Shown here: positions 47,121 through 58,370 of the stretch, in pieces
How the letters are laid out: each line of letters begins with the position of its first letter
Numbering within the stretch: position 1 is the first letter of the stretch
NCBI GenBank assembly: GCA_037102815.1
Contig: BTPP01000002.1
Location: 3,844,001 to 3,908,000, forward strand
Direction: 5' to 3'
Source: Neurospora intermedia
Lineage: Eukaryota > Ascomycota > Sordariomycetes > Sordariales > Sordariaceae
Length of the DNA stretch: 64,000 nucleotides
Made by a program: the position numbers and the translations under genes
Notes under the pieces: generated by a model
Told to the model about the DNA's origin: nothing
Seen by the model: only the letters and a program-made list of their open reading frames with translations
Database searches by the model: none

Positions 47121-47829
47121 TGGATTTTTAACCCTCTCCTAAAAATCGTTACTATCGTTGAAAGAACGTTATTAGGTTAAATAGTTCCCTTTAATAGTAT
47201 TACCTTAACTTTTAATTCGGAATTAAAAGTATTTAAATTCTATATATTCTTCTTAAAATTTCTTATTGGGGGTAATTTATTTATTAATACAAATTTAAAT
47301 ATTTTAAATAATTCTACTAATTATTAAAAAATCCCTACTTATACTTTTATTCTTATTTATATATTTAGTAAGATCCTTATAAAAAGCGGAGGGTTTATAT
47401 TCGGTAACGATTTAAAGACCTTCGAAATTAATAATTAAGTAAGTATATTTATTAGTTCGTTTAATATCCTAAGTATAATTACTATAAATCCCTCCTTTAA
47501 TATTACTAAGTATAAAAATATATTTAATAAAAAGTAATTAGACGTTAATTGTCTCCTATTAATTTTTTATAGAAAAAATAAAAGTAAAAGTCTTTTAGGC
47601 TTTAATTAAATAATAAGAATAAGGGAAGCGATTCCTAAAGAAAAAGGTTAATAAGGAAGAGTAAAAAGGTGAAATAGGGAAGGGATTTAAACAGAATATT
47701 AAATATTTAAATAAAAAAGTTTAAAATCCTTTTTTTTTTAATACGTAGATAGGTACTATAATACCCCTAAGGTTAAGCCCCCTTTTTTTCAATAAATAGG
47801 TATTAAGGAAATTAATTATTAAAGTTTCG

Positions 47830-50800
47830 GGTTGTAAAATAAATTATTAGGATTGTACGGTACTAATTAGTAGGACGAAAAACGTTAAAGAGTTTAGTAA
47901 GGCTAGTAAGGGATTGAAGTAGAATTTATTCTATATATAATTTCTTAGTGAGAATAGGTTCGGAAATAATATAAATCCGAATTAAATTAGTAAAAGCTTC
48001 GTTAAATTTATTTAAAATTGTACTTTAGAAAGAATTTAGAGTAATAGGCTTAAAAGATAAATAAATATATATTTTAGAAAATAATTATTATTTACTATTA
48101 GGGCGTTTATTAATATAACGAAGGTTGTTTTTTATTATTAGCAGGTAAGATAGGATTAGCCTTTTATTAGGGATTATATTATAACCCTTTTTAATAATAA
48201 TAATTAGTAATAGGATATTAATAACCGGTTAGAAATTTATACTTCGACGTTCGGGAGGAAGGTTAGGCTACTATATAGATTCCTAAATAGAATTACTAGA
48301 AAAAATGTGCGGATTCGATATAATAAAGGTAGTAAAGTTAAAAATTAATATTTAAAGATAAAAAGAACGCTAGTATAGGAGTAAAGAGGAGCGGATTTAC
48401 TACGAAGGGAAGAAGGAAGTATATTTATTAGCGGGAAGTAAAATATAAATAACGAAGTATATATCGTTTAAATAATGATAGTAGGAAGGTTCTAAATAAG
48501 GGTGAGAAGTAAATAAATAGATTACAACTTACCCCTCTAGCGAATTAGTATTAAAGTAATATTTAGAAGACTAAAGAAGGTTATAGAATTATATTAAATT
48601 ATTATTATAATACTAACTAAGTAAAATACATTTAGAAAATTCTAACCCTTTACTATTTTTAAAAATAAGTTAGTAAGGAAAAAGCCTTTTACCTTTAAGG
48701 ATAAATAATATAATAAGTAGATTATTTCCCTTTTATTCCTAGTTAATACCCTTTAACCCCTTTAATTTTGAAGAGTATTTCGAATTCTTAATAATATTAA
48801 ACGGGCTGGAGATTGCCCTATAGGTACTTTCTTTCGAGAAACCCTTTAAGAAGTTTAAAAAGAAAGAGATTATAATAATTTCGGTCGATAAGAGTATAAT
48901 TATATAGAGAGTGAAAATAGACTACCCTAAGAAATATTTAGTAAAATTATTTATTAGGACCCTTAAGAATAGTAATAGGGAGCGGATTACTATCCAATAG
49001 TCGTTTATCTCTTTTAAATTAAAAAAGAAGAAATAATCGAAGGTAAGTATTATTATTAAGTTTATTATAATTTTTAGTAGTTTAAATACATTTAGAGAAG
49101 TAATAAGGTTTTAGAAGGGTAAAGATAAAAGTATAAAGGTTAAATTTCATTAGATCTTTATAATTTAGGTTACTACTAAGGACGATAGAAATAAAAAAAA
49201 TTCTAAGGGTTTTAAAGAGAGTAAGAAAACTTTAAAGAAAGATAAGAAATTGTTAAAAAATATATTACTATTTAGAAGAAATTTATTAAAGACCCTAAAG
49301 AAAGAGAATATACCCTTAATAAATTAGATTCCTAATAAGGCTAGTAAAGGAGAAAACGAAGTAATCCCCCCTAATTAAAAATTATTAAATAATAATAAAG
49401 AAGCGTTGAAGAATATACTTTTAATTACTATATATTTAATTAGTACTTCCTAAGCGTTTTTAGTAAATCCGACCCTTATTAAAAAGGGAGAAGAGAAGGC
49501 TAATAAACTTATATTAAATATACTTACTAGGGAAGAGATTTTATTAAGTAAGAAGGTTAATAATAAACTTTTAGTATTATAAATTTTAATTAGTAATTTA
49601 CTATTAAATAAGGAATTCTTAACTATAATAGATCTTTTCCCTTATACACTAAAGGAATTAATACTTTTACTAACTTAAATTCCTACTAAAGGTATTCGTA
49701 AAGCTAATTTTATCGAAAGCTTTATTATAAACGAATAGGAATTTACTCTAGGAAGAGAAAGTAATAATAAAGAACCTACATCACCGGTTCAAATCCTTGC
49801 CTTACTATTAATTATTTTATCCTACCTTACTTCGCCCTCTATTAATTCTAAATTATCCTACTCTATAGTAATAATACTAGAGGAAAAATAAGGAGAAATT
49901 ATTAAAGACTATAAAGTTCGATAAATAAGAAAAGTAATTAATTAGTAAAATACTATTTTAGGACTTAGAGAAGTCTACCCCCCTCGGAGAGAAGCGTTAA
50001 AGAATTTTAATTTAGAATTTAATTAGAGATTGCTTAAATATTTAAACAATAGTCTAATAAATAAGGATAAGATAGTACTATTCGAATTAATATTCGATAT
50101 TTTAGACGTCGATTTATATAATTTAGTATTTAGGGTAGATTTCTTTCTCTTAAAAAATTAGTTAGTAATAACCTAATTAGATTGAATAAATTGGTATAAA
50201 TACGTAATAGGAATAGTGAATTTGTAGTATACTATTTATATTAAAGGTTGGATAGATAGGGTAATTGTGAGTGTAGGTTTAACCTAGCTGTTTAAAATAT
50301 ATAGAGATTTAATTTATATCCCCTCCTCCGCTTAAATAATAATTAAAGACGAATTAGGGAATTCGTATTTAATAGGTATTAAATAAATAGAAGAAGCCTT
50401 CTTATTATTAATAAAATAATAGTATATTCCGATTTGTAAAGATAAATATTTTTTTTTAACTATTTTTAATTAATTGGAATACTTTTAGTATTATTTTTAT
50501 ATAATAAAATACAAACCTAGGATACGGAAAGTAATAAAAATTTATAGTATATTTATACTAGCGAATTATAGTTATTTTACTAATAGAGGAAGACGAATTG
50601 AGGTTGAGATATACTTTGCCGGCTGCGAATTCCCTTAGTAAATAATTATATAGTTATACGGCTTCTAAATATTAGAAGTAATTAAAACTTTCTTCCTAAA
50701 TATAAAGAGAGTAAATTAGTATTTTAATAGAGTAATAATTCTTTATATTAAACTATATATTTAGGAGTAGTTTGACTATTAGAAATTTTGGATATAGTTA

Positions 50801-51660
50801 TTAAATTTCAAATAGTTGGAAGAAGTTATAATTTATTAGTAAATAAGAATAGCCTATAATTGCCTAAAGATATTATAAATTAAATTGTTAGTAATTCTTA
50901 TAAGTTAAGAGTAAAAAGTAAATCTATAGTACGAAGTAAAACGTAAAATAATATAGTACTAAAGGATTAAAGTAAAAGGAGATTTTCGGGAGCCTAAATT
51001 TATAGAAGACGATAATATTATATAGGAGTATTTAAAAGACTTGTTCGCCCTTTATAGTTTGCTAATTTATATTTAAGGTATTTAATAGTTAAAGAAATTC
51101 TTAATATTTAAAGGATTAGGGGTAGAAAATATCAGGAATATATTAATTAATAATTATAAGGATAATAAAAACGAGAGTAAGGGGGATAAATATATAGATA
51201 GACCTATTATATTATAATATTAAATCTCTTCCCCTTCGGATAATAAAGTACTTTTAAGGCCCTTATAGAAGCTAAAGGTAATTAAATAGGCGAAAGGTTA
51301 TAAAGCTAACGAATAAGTAGAGTTATTTAATTTATATAATAAATTTATTATTAATTATTTTATTTTACCTAAGAAGAGGAAGGCGGATCTACGCCTACTA
51401 AGAAGAAAGGCTAAGGGAAAAGAGAAGGGGAGGTTAACTATAGAGTACCAATACGTATTAATATTAGGTAAATAAATAGTATAGAATATTCCTACTATTA
51501 ATAATATTAATATAGAGGGAGTATAGAAAGTATTAAGGATTTACAAAATATTAATTTAGAATATTAAGAAGGAAGTAGAAGAAAAGAAGAAGACTAAAGT
51601 AAAGGAGGAAAGGATAAGAATTCGGAAGGCTATATAGGATAAGAAGAAGTAGCATTAACG
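47830..51660 (+). other. extra coding-like fossil region of the Gypsy element
   Basis: About 3.8 kb of plus-strand sequence with protein-like texture in fragments (Lys/Glu-rich towards the end, about 51540-51650), broken many times and unidentified. Its place between pol and the 3' LTR suggests one or more accessory frames. A further nested element without visible ends cannot be excluded. Confidence 0.4.
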
Positions 51661-51834
51661 GATTTACTTTGAACCTTTTACTTATATTATTTATTACTTC
51701 TACTTTTATTAATAGTAATTAGTATTCTTACTTATATACATATCTATACTTAAAATTTTATTTAATAATAGGGGTTATTAGTATACGAATATTCTTATAA
51801 AGAATTATAAAAGAATATTCAAAGGGAAGTCTAA

Positions 51835-52372
51835 TGTAGGGTAATTAGTTCTTTTTTCTATTTTTTCTTTTCTTACTTTAAACTTTTATTTTAATATAAT
51901 AAGTAGAGGTATTAGGACTTTGGCTTATTATATATTGAGGAGTAGATTTACTATATTAGTTGGTTAGGACTTTAAAAATATATTAAATAGAGAAAGGGAT
52001 ATAAGGAGGAAATCCCGAATTGAGAATAGGTAGAAGGATAGGTACTCTTAATTAAATAATACTTTTCCTCGAAAATAGACCAAGAAGTTCCGCTCCCGAA
52101 ACTATAGAACTATTATTTAATACCCCAATAATAGTAAGTCTAATAATCCATCCGTAATAAGACTAACTTTTAAATTTATTTAACTAGCTAGGATTAATAA
52201 GAAGAGTCTTATCCTTTTCGTTGGTCTTTGGTAGTAGTTAATAAGCTGTAGTATTATTACTCTATCTCAATTCCTAAGGATAAAGGCTATACCCAACTCC
52301 AAATCTACTCCTCGCTACATTTAAGTGTGGCAGGGTACTTTTCTTTATTAGTGTGGTTTTTGCTCCATTTCA
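51835..52372 (+). repeat. 3' LTR of the Gypsy element (538 bp)
   Basis: Direct repeat of 29819-30356, preceded by a purine-rich tract (about 51821-51834) as expected of a 3' LTR. Confidence 0.92.
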
Positions 52373-53341
52373 CTAAACTTCAATAAGAAGGTTCTAATAT
52401 CCAGCTCTTTAACTTCCAAAGCGGCTACCCAATATCTAATATCGATAGGGTAGGTAGCCTTTATAGTATTATAAAGGAAGGTAAATTCGAAGTCATCGTC
52501 GATTTTAAACTTCGCGTCTTTAATATACTTGTATAGTAAAGTATAATAATTAAGGAAAGAAACTATAGTATCGAAATTAGTACGCTTAATAATTAAATAC
52601 TCGGCAAGAACTTCGCTACAAGTCTCTTTAATAATATAGGCAATATAAAACTAAATAAAATTATATGTAACCTTTAGGTCTCTACCGGTTCTATCCCAAC
52701 CGTTAATATTCAAAATAATATCGACTTTAGGATTCTTAAAGGTAGAGAATAAGATCTTATTAGTGTTAGTATATTTAATCTACTAAGTATTGTACTTATC
52801 GGTATCCGCTTTATTGGGTTCTAAAATAGTCTTAAAAACGTACTCGGCGAACTAAAAGCAATCGAATTCGGTTATAAATCCCTAATACTAATTAGTAATA
52901 TTATAATCGCTAAGGAGGGGAACCAGCGACGAGCTAGTAGTCGTTGTAGGTATAGGAGGATTCAACGATATATTGAAAAAAAGAAGAAAGGTGGGTATTA
53001 CTAAACTAGCTACTAATTAATTTAATTAATTTAAATAAATCGTTTAATTCGATAATAAATAAACTAATAACTAGTCCGCTAATTAAATCGATAATTAATT
53101 CGAGGAATAAACCGATAACTAATTTAAGGGAGGGGTCGCTAAATAATAAGTATTAGCGAAAATCTTTATATAGCGAGGCTAGCTTGTAGGCGAACGGGCG
53201 AATTATTAAATCGACGAAGGTTGCGGTTGCTTCTTTTAACCCGGTGCTGCAGCGCTTTATTGAAGTCGACGATGCGCTTGATGATGCGCTTGTCGCTTGT
53301 CAAAATGCGATCACAGGGAAGGTTAGAGAGGGTTTATAACC

Positions 53342-53511
53342 TGTGAGATTACTAACGAGATCAAGCGGTTGGATACAATTAATTGAGTGCTATGGAGAAG
53401 AAAGAGGAAGAGGGAGACTGGCGGAGTCTGGAAGGCTAGATGTGGTGCGGTCTGGGCAGGGCACAGAGTGGGGACTGGGCTGTGCCCAGTGAATGCCATG
53501 ACCCACCAACA
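53342..53511 (-). repeat. 5' LTR of the outer Copia (170 bp)
   Basis: Direct repeat of 24851-25020. In element orientation it starts TGTTGGTGGG and ends CTCACA, and is followed by the primer site. Confidence 0.93.
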
Positions 53512-53516
53512 TTTAT

Positions 53517-54039
53517 TCGAGTGTCTCCTCTGCTCTTTACCGTTTCGTTCTTTTGTTCTCTGTACTCAACCTTGGAGTGTCAGTTGCGGTGCTAGCACGC
53601 GCACACTTGTGTGCGATGTTAATGTACTTTCAACCTATTCATGCCGAAATTATGGGGAGATCTCTGTGCTGTCGACGTCGAAACTTACGACGAAGCAGTT
53701 AATATGATCGATCTTGTACGTCTTCTGTCCCTCTCCCTGTACAACAGTCGATATGTTCGAGGTTAGTGACCCAACCGAGAAAATTGCGCCGGGCAGAAAA
53801 AGGAGAGGACGACGTATCTCAGACGTAAGTCCGAGCTTCCAAGATACAACTTGTATCTAGTCTTGAACCCATGGAGCAGTCTCAACTAACTCTACGTATC
53901 GTTCTGTCTCTGCGCTGAAGGCAAGCTTTTGAATTCGTGGGAGAGATGAAATGGCGTCTTGTTGCTGGTGATGACAATGGCAGTTCGGCAGTCTCAGATA
54001 ATCCTAGTGCAATGCATCCCACTCCATGTTGGTAGGGCT
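53517..54039. other. host sequence right of the transposon block
   Basis: Normal base composition resumes right at the target duplication. No gene is supported. The 3' part of the decayed 2EXR copy may extend into 53880-54040. Confidence 0.5.
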
Positions 54040-54609
54040 CTACGGAGAAAAGATCTCCAGCGACTGTAACTGTTCGAGGTTCGCAAGCCATTTGATAAAC
54101 TCAAGCTTGGATATCGGTCCTTGACGCATCACAACAAGTTGCAAGTTGTATCCAAGAAAAACTAACAGCTGGAAGTTTTCAAGCGGCGGATTTGGAGGAT
54201 GGTCCAGAGATTTTCCTTCTCCTGTGAGGCTTGTGCAACAACTGGATATGGGACTGGCTGCGGATAACAATAACATGTAGGTGTCCCACCTGGATCTCTC
54301 GCAGATTGAACCCAACAATTGGAGCGCCTTAAGCTGGTCTTCGAGATCTTTGCGTAGTAGAACGAACTCGCGCTCATCAGCCTACCAACGATCAACCCGC
54401 CGCCATTGATACGTGTCTGCTTCCGGGTCGACTGTTTAGGGATACCGATAAATCGCGAGCTTGATCTCCATCGGCAAACGCAGGAGAGTAGATGATGGTT
54501 GTGCTAGGATTTCCTTTGTTTCGTTCTTGGATGAATCTGGAGTTACGCGGTCGTAACTTGATGCGTAGGGATTCGTTGAGGCCTTCGAGGCCTGTTCCGA
54601 GGTAGACAT
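54040..54609 (-). pseudogene. decayed 2EXR paralogue
   Basis: From the ATG at 54609 the frame reads MSTSEQASKASTNPY, then LLRLPMEIKLAIYRYP, the 2EXR motif. It meets an in-frame TAA where the intact relatives continue into W-x-VDP. The next residues in the same frame (TVDPEADTY) still match the family, so the stop is a true lesion. Further homology continues in another frame (LRKDLEDQLKALQLLGSICE; later ANLEQLQSLEIF), so at least one frameshift is present too. No conserved terminal exon was found. It lies 528 bp from the edge of the outer Copia. Confidence 0.72.
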
Positions 54610-55583
54610 GGTGTCTGGGCCTTGTCGAGATTCTGCCGGTAAGAAAGCGATGCGATTGGAGGTATTGAACGTAGAGAGAGGCGCTGGTCTCTGAAAAGAA
54701 ACAGAATACCAACGAAACTGTACTGCCCCTGTCTCGTACGACTTGAGAGGAAGGAGGGTAGGTAACTGATGAAGCCGGAAGAAAGACGACGACGGAACAT
54801 CTAGGTACGTAGGTTTAGGTCAGTAGTTGATCAGCAGCATTAATGGAAGAGGAGAAACGGGCAGATGGAAACTTGGGCAAAGCGAAGAATCACACTGGAC
54901 GCGGCGAGAGTTCCTGGGAAGGCAAGCCTAGGGCAGTGAGCGCATGGGCGCCACCTGCAAGGCAAGGCACGACCAACAAGGCCTGAAAAAAAAGCATTCA
55001 AGCTCTGATGGATATCGGTTGAGGAAGCAAGAAAACAAAGATTAAAAGAAAAACGCGAGTAGACTCTGTGGTGTTTATTGTAAAGACTGCCAGTTCTTTG
55101 CCTGCGGCCGTCTTTCAAGAGCAGTGGCTGGCCATCACCGGTGATGCTGTGGGAACGCTATGCGAATATGGGCACAATGAATAGCTGAATTTAGTGATGA
55201 TTTCTAGCTGAGAGGTAGTTTGAGGTGTAAAAGGTGATTGCCGGGAGTCCAAATTGCGACATGGAGGAGGTACTGTGGTAATGTCCCGCATTAAACCAGA
55301 TCTGCAGCCACTCCCAAGACACTCCTTCCCTATGACTTTCCCAAGAACCCAATCCTCATGCACACATCGGCCGCATTTTGAACTCTTGTGGCCCAATCCA
55401 TTCTCCCAATTTTTGAGACCTTTCCATCGCCGAGGTTGGCACTTTTCTTGTAGCAAACGCTTTTACCTCCGCACAGGCGCGTACCTTCCATTAGAGGTAG
55501 TGTGGCATGACCCAGAGAGATTACCCATGGTCGAGTACATGCCATAAAATAGGTTCGTGATCCCTATCAACGTAATTTCCCGT
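54610..55583. other. intergenic region between two 2EXR copies
   Basis: About 1 kb of ordinary composition. Several overlapping open frames exist (for example 55254-55547 on the plus strand), but none shows family motifs. Confidence 0.5.
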
Positions 55584-56508
55584 CTAGATCCTGTATGCTA
55601 GTGATTTGGCCCACAGGGGATTGAGACAGCCAAGATGCTGTTCGATAATCTGGTGAGGTGGCTCTGCGTCCTGTTTTGTTGTTGTTATTAGCATCGGCCA
55701 TTATTCTGGTGAAAATTCTTTGTCGCAATCGTGCAAGGTAGATGAAGTGCGGAGAGAGGTGGTTTAACTAGAAGAAGGAAAGTGTGTTCTTGAAGTTTCA
55801 TAGAGAAAGAGAAGAATTTGAACGTACAGTCTTCGCGAGGCTCTCCACCAACGCGCGGAACCAGTCGACACTGTTCCAGAGATTAACGAGCTCTGGCCTG
55901 TCGGCCACGAATATGACAAAGGGCTTTTCTGAGTTGGCATTGCGTCGAGCCAAACTGACAGCCAGACGGCGCATAGCATTGACAGAGTAATGGGCGCCCT
56001 TCCTGTTTTCCAAATCAGGCCCATTGGAGAGGATAATCTTCAACGTCTTGAGTTGATTGAGCCCTTCCAACCATCTCAGGGTCGTAATTCGATGCTCATA
56101 ATTCTCGGGCCAGTATAGGCTAACATGCTGCAAATGGCGCTGGAGTAGAAAGCTGCTCTGCATCTTAGCCATGACTTGGACATTGTGCCATGAGTAACCC
56201 TGCATTTGCGTGTTCCAGCGGAAATATGCTTGGGTGCGGTGAAAGAACTCGGAATAGGCTTCAACCCTCATCTGGTGAGACACGGCACCCATTTTGACCA
56301 CAAAAGAGAGCTGCTTCTTCAAATAAGCAATTCGCAACTGACCGCTTTTCTTGATCCTGTATAGCTTTGGGTCGACGCTCCATGCCATGCGGTAGATGAT
56401 GAATCTGATCTCGGGCGGAAAGCGGAAGAACAGAAGCTTGGATGCGGGTTTGTTGCCATCTCCAGCCGCCTTAAGAGAGATCTTCCAGGCCTTGTCAGAA
56501 GAAGACAT
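55584..56508 (-). CDS. 2EXR-domain protein, 255 aa, two exons
   Basis: Exon 1 (56508-55828) carries the 2EXR motif near residue 30 (FRFPPEIRFIIYRMAWSVDP) and the family body: LKKQLSFVVKMGAVSHQMR, FFHRTQAYFRWN, LQHVSLYWPENY, LEGLNQLKTLKIIL. A GTACGT donor and a 157-base intron in phase 0 lead to exon 2 (55670-55584). Exon 2 codes DAEPPHQIIEQHLGCLNPLW...YRI-stop, nearly the same tail as in the paralogues at 21.6 and 59.7 kb. Without splicing the frame would end after 236 residues with a low-complexity SNSSLSL. Conservation of the tail in three genes supports the spliced form. Function is unknown; the family is F-box-like and may act in protein recognition, which is inference. Confidence 0.85.
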
Positions 56509-58230
56509 GATGGGCGAGAGCTGTCGCTCTGGTTCGGGACTTCAGGTGGAAAATGTTGGCTGAATCCGAGCGTTAGTGTGTCAGCTTCTTCTCGGATAGT
56601 GATGACCCCATACCTTTGGTCAAGTCCCACGTCGCTTCTACCTTGGCCTAGGATGCTGAACCAAGGAAGTTGGAAGACGAAGATGCAAAGTCTTTTATGT
56701 ACACGAAGAGCGAGCTCCAAATCTCATTCACCAGTGACTTCCATCCGCTAGATGGCTTCTATTCACGACAATAGTTCAGGTTCAGGTTAAGGTTCAGGTT
56801 TGCATTCTAGGTTTGGCTTCGAAACTTTCACAGAGTCGCGGGACACTCCGTACTCCCTACCCATCTATAAACTCCCTTTCTGAAATTTCCCTTTTCTTCT
56901 TTGACTTCTTTTCCTCAGTTCAGGTCAGCCATTAGGGTAGTAGAGTCTTTGCACATTCTAATCTATCCAACCCTTGCTACATGAAACATAAACGGAAGAA
57001 AAATGGTAGAATGTCGGAAGCCGGTTCAGAGATGGCGTGAGAAATACATACCGCAAAGACCCGGGGCATCCGTTTCTATCTTCCAGGGAAAACAGGCATA
57101 GTTTGTAAGCATATGGAAACATTCATCCCCGCCAGAAATTGTATGGAAGACGGTGTTTTAGTCGTTTCCACGTTCCATCGACCTTGAACAGACACCTCTA
57201 GGTGGAAAAGGTAGGGCACTAGAAGTAGAAGGATCAAATTTACCATGCTTCGGGGAGGCAACACATTTCCTGGCAGTATGCTTACAGATTATACCTCATT
57301 TTTCTGGAATGTTAAAACAGATGCTCCGGATTTATGCGGTAGATGGGAGCGAAATGAAGTAGGAAACGTGAAAAGAATAAGACACCATCACCAGGCACCT
57401 ATCACCGCCACCCCCAGCCACATTGTGCAAAGCAACCTGTGCAAAAACCATTGAAACAAACATCTTGCGCAGAACATTCAACTTCGCTTAAAGAGATTTC
57501 TGATACACCTGGAATACACTTCATCCTAAGAAAGGACTAGAAATAGGGCGCCGAAAAGATGATGCGTGAGCACGTGTAGCAAATATTGGTGATTGGAAGA
57601 AGAAGGAGGTCTGGAATCCCGGGCCCGGCCCTGCTCAAGTACTGGGATGGGCACAAAGGCCTGGTATTCACGCACCTCCACGAACTAGCTGTAGACTGTT
57701 GCACAATCGATGTGCTAGGACCTTTGTTTTTCTGTATCGTTCCCTTCCCAAATTTTCTTGATCTCAAAGCCACGGAGCCCTGAACATCCTTCTGATGCAT
57801 CGGGTACCTAATAGTGTAGCCATAAAATGGAATGTCGAAATCCATAAGCATATGACATAATGATGGGCGAATGAAAGATACTAAGAAAGCGACCAAGTAA
57901 CTCTTGTATAACAAAAAAGCTCTAGCAGACCCTTTCAAAACTTTTCCTAAAGGTGACGCCCCCTCTTGCCTCCTTTCACCAACTCAAAAGTGCGTTGCCA
58001 TCGTGACTTCCAGTTCCAAGTGGAATGTGAACACCCCCAAAACCTAGGTACCCAAGACTGCGCGCCCGACTCCTCAACCTCCATCCCAACTTTCATCCCA
58101 GCACCAACACTCGGTCCCGAGCCGTGTGCTCTGATCGATAGGAACCCTTCAGCATAACCAATCATTTCCCTCTACAGTGCCCTGGTCAGAGGGTAGATAT
58201 ACTACTTCTACCGCGCCAAATTCCATCACC
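56509..58230. other. intergenic region
   Basis: Ordinary host sequence with repeated TTCAGGTT words near 56773-56800 in the upstream region of the 255-residue 2EXR gene. Open frames at 57245-57454 (+) and 57537-57938 (-) show no recognisable domain and are not called as genes. Confidence 0.5.
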
Positions 58231-58370
58231 AAGAGGACTGGACAAGCCGGGCCCCTGGGTCGGATGGTATAGCGGTTACGGATTTGGAACGGATTGGGAC
58301 CCGTGCCAAAGCTGCTGCTGTAACGCGTTCGATTCACGGGTGAGTCCTCTTATATTCTCCCATTTTTTTT
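58231..58370 (+). ncRNA. degenerate tRNA-like (Pol III-type) locus
   Basis: A box A-like TGGTATAGCGGTTA (58265-58278) resembles the start of fungal tRNA-Gln, and a box B-like CGTTCGATTC lies at 58326-58335. A T run (58363-58370), a possible Pol III terminator, follows. Two nested inverted repeats are present: AAGAGGACT (58231-58239) with AGTCCTCTT (58343-58351), and ACCCGTG (58299-58305) with CACGGGT (58335-58341). I could not fold it into a proper cloverleaf: the acceptor stem does not pair and about 22 extra bases sit before the T loop. It is either a tRNA relic, a tRNA-derived repeat, or a distinct small RNA. Confidence 0.35.

Larger units (their letters stand above)
29819..52372 (+). mobile_element. 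nested Ty3/Gypsy-type LTR element, RIP-damaged fossil, unusually long
   Basis: Inserted in the gag region of the outer Copia. It is bounded by 538-bp LTRs beginning TG and ending CA/TA. Without the younger Copia it measures about 14.7 kb, long for this group. Pol runs in the plus direction: reverse-transcriptase-like sequence lies at about 42830-43250, RNase H-like sequence follows, and an integrase zinc-finger-like segment lies near 44440-44600. Gag-like sequence lies between 38.7 and about 41 kb. Some 6 kb of further coding-like fossil sequence follows pol. It is broken many times over by dense transition-type damage; no frame of protein length survives. I saw no clear target duplication. 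It is younger than the outer Copia and older than the inner one. Confidence 0.85.
24851..53511 (-). mobile_element. outer Ty1/Copia retrotransposon, old, RIP-damaged fossil
   Basis: A fossil Copia element of about 6.1 kb once its 22.6-kb insert is discounted. It has 170-bp LTRs at both ends and a perfect 5-bp target duplication TTTAT (24846-24850 and 53512-53516). It lies in minus orientation: a G-rich polypurine tract adjoins the left LTR and a primer site adjoins the right LTR (53330-53341). Similarity to Copia proteins is readable in fragments: a gag-like part at about 52380-52960, a zinc-knuckle region near 29570-29660, and the RNase H end near 25130-25260. It is broken many times over by dense transition-type damage. 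The two LTRs differ at roughly one site in ten, all transitions. It is the oldest of the three nested elements. Confidence 0.88.

Noticed and set aside
49786-49796. Perfect tRNA box B consensus (GGTTCAAATCC) in the Gypsy region
   Set aside because: No box A, acceptor stem or T-run at the right distances; a chance match.
24851-53511. The AT-rich block as a centromere
   Set aside because: It is fully explained by three bounded LTR elements with intact ends, and normal host DNA resumes immediately on both sides.
57537-57938. 133-residue frame on the minus strand as a gene
   Set aside because: No family motif, no paralogue match to the 2EXR genes around it and no supporting splice sites.
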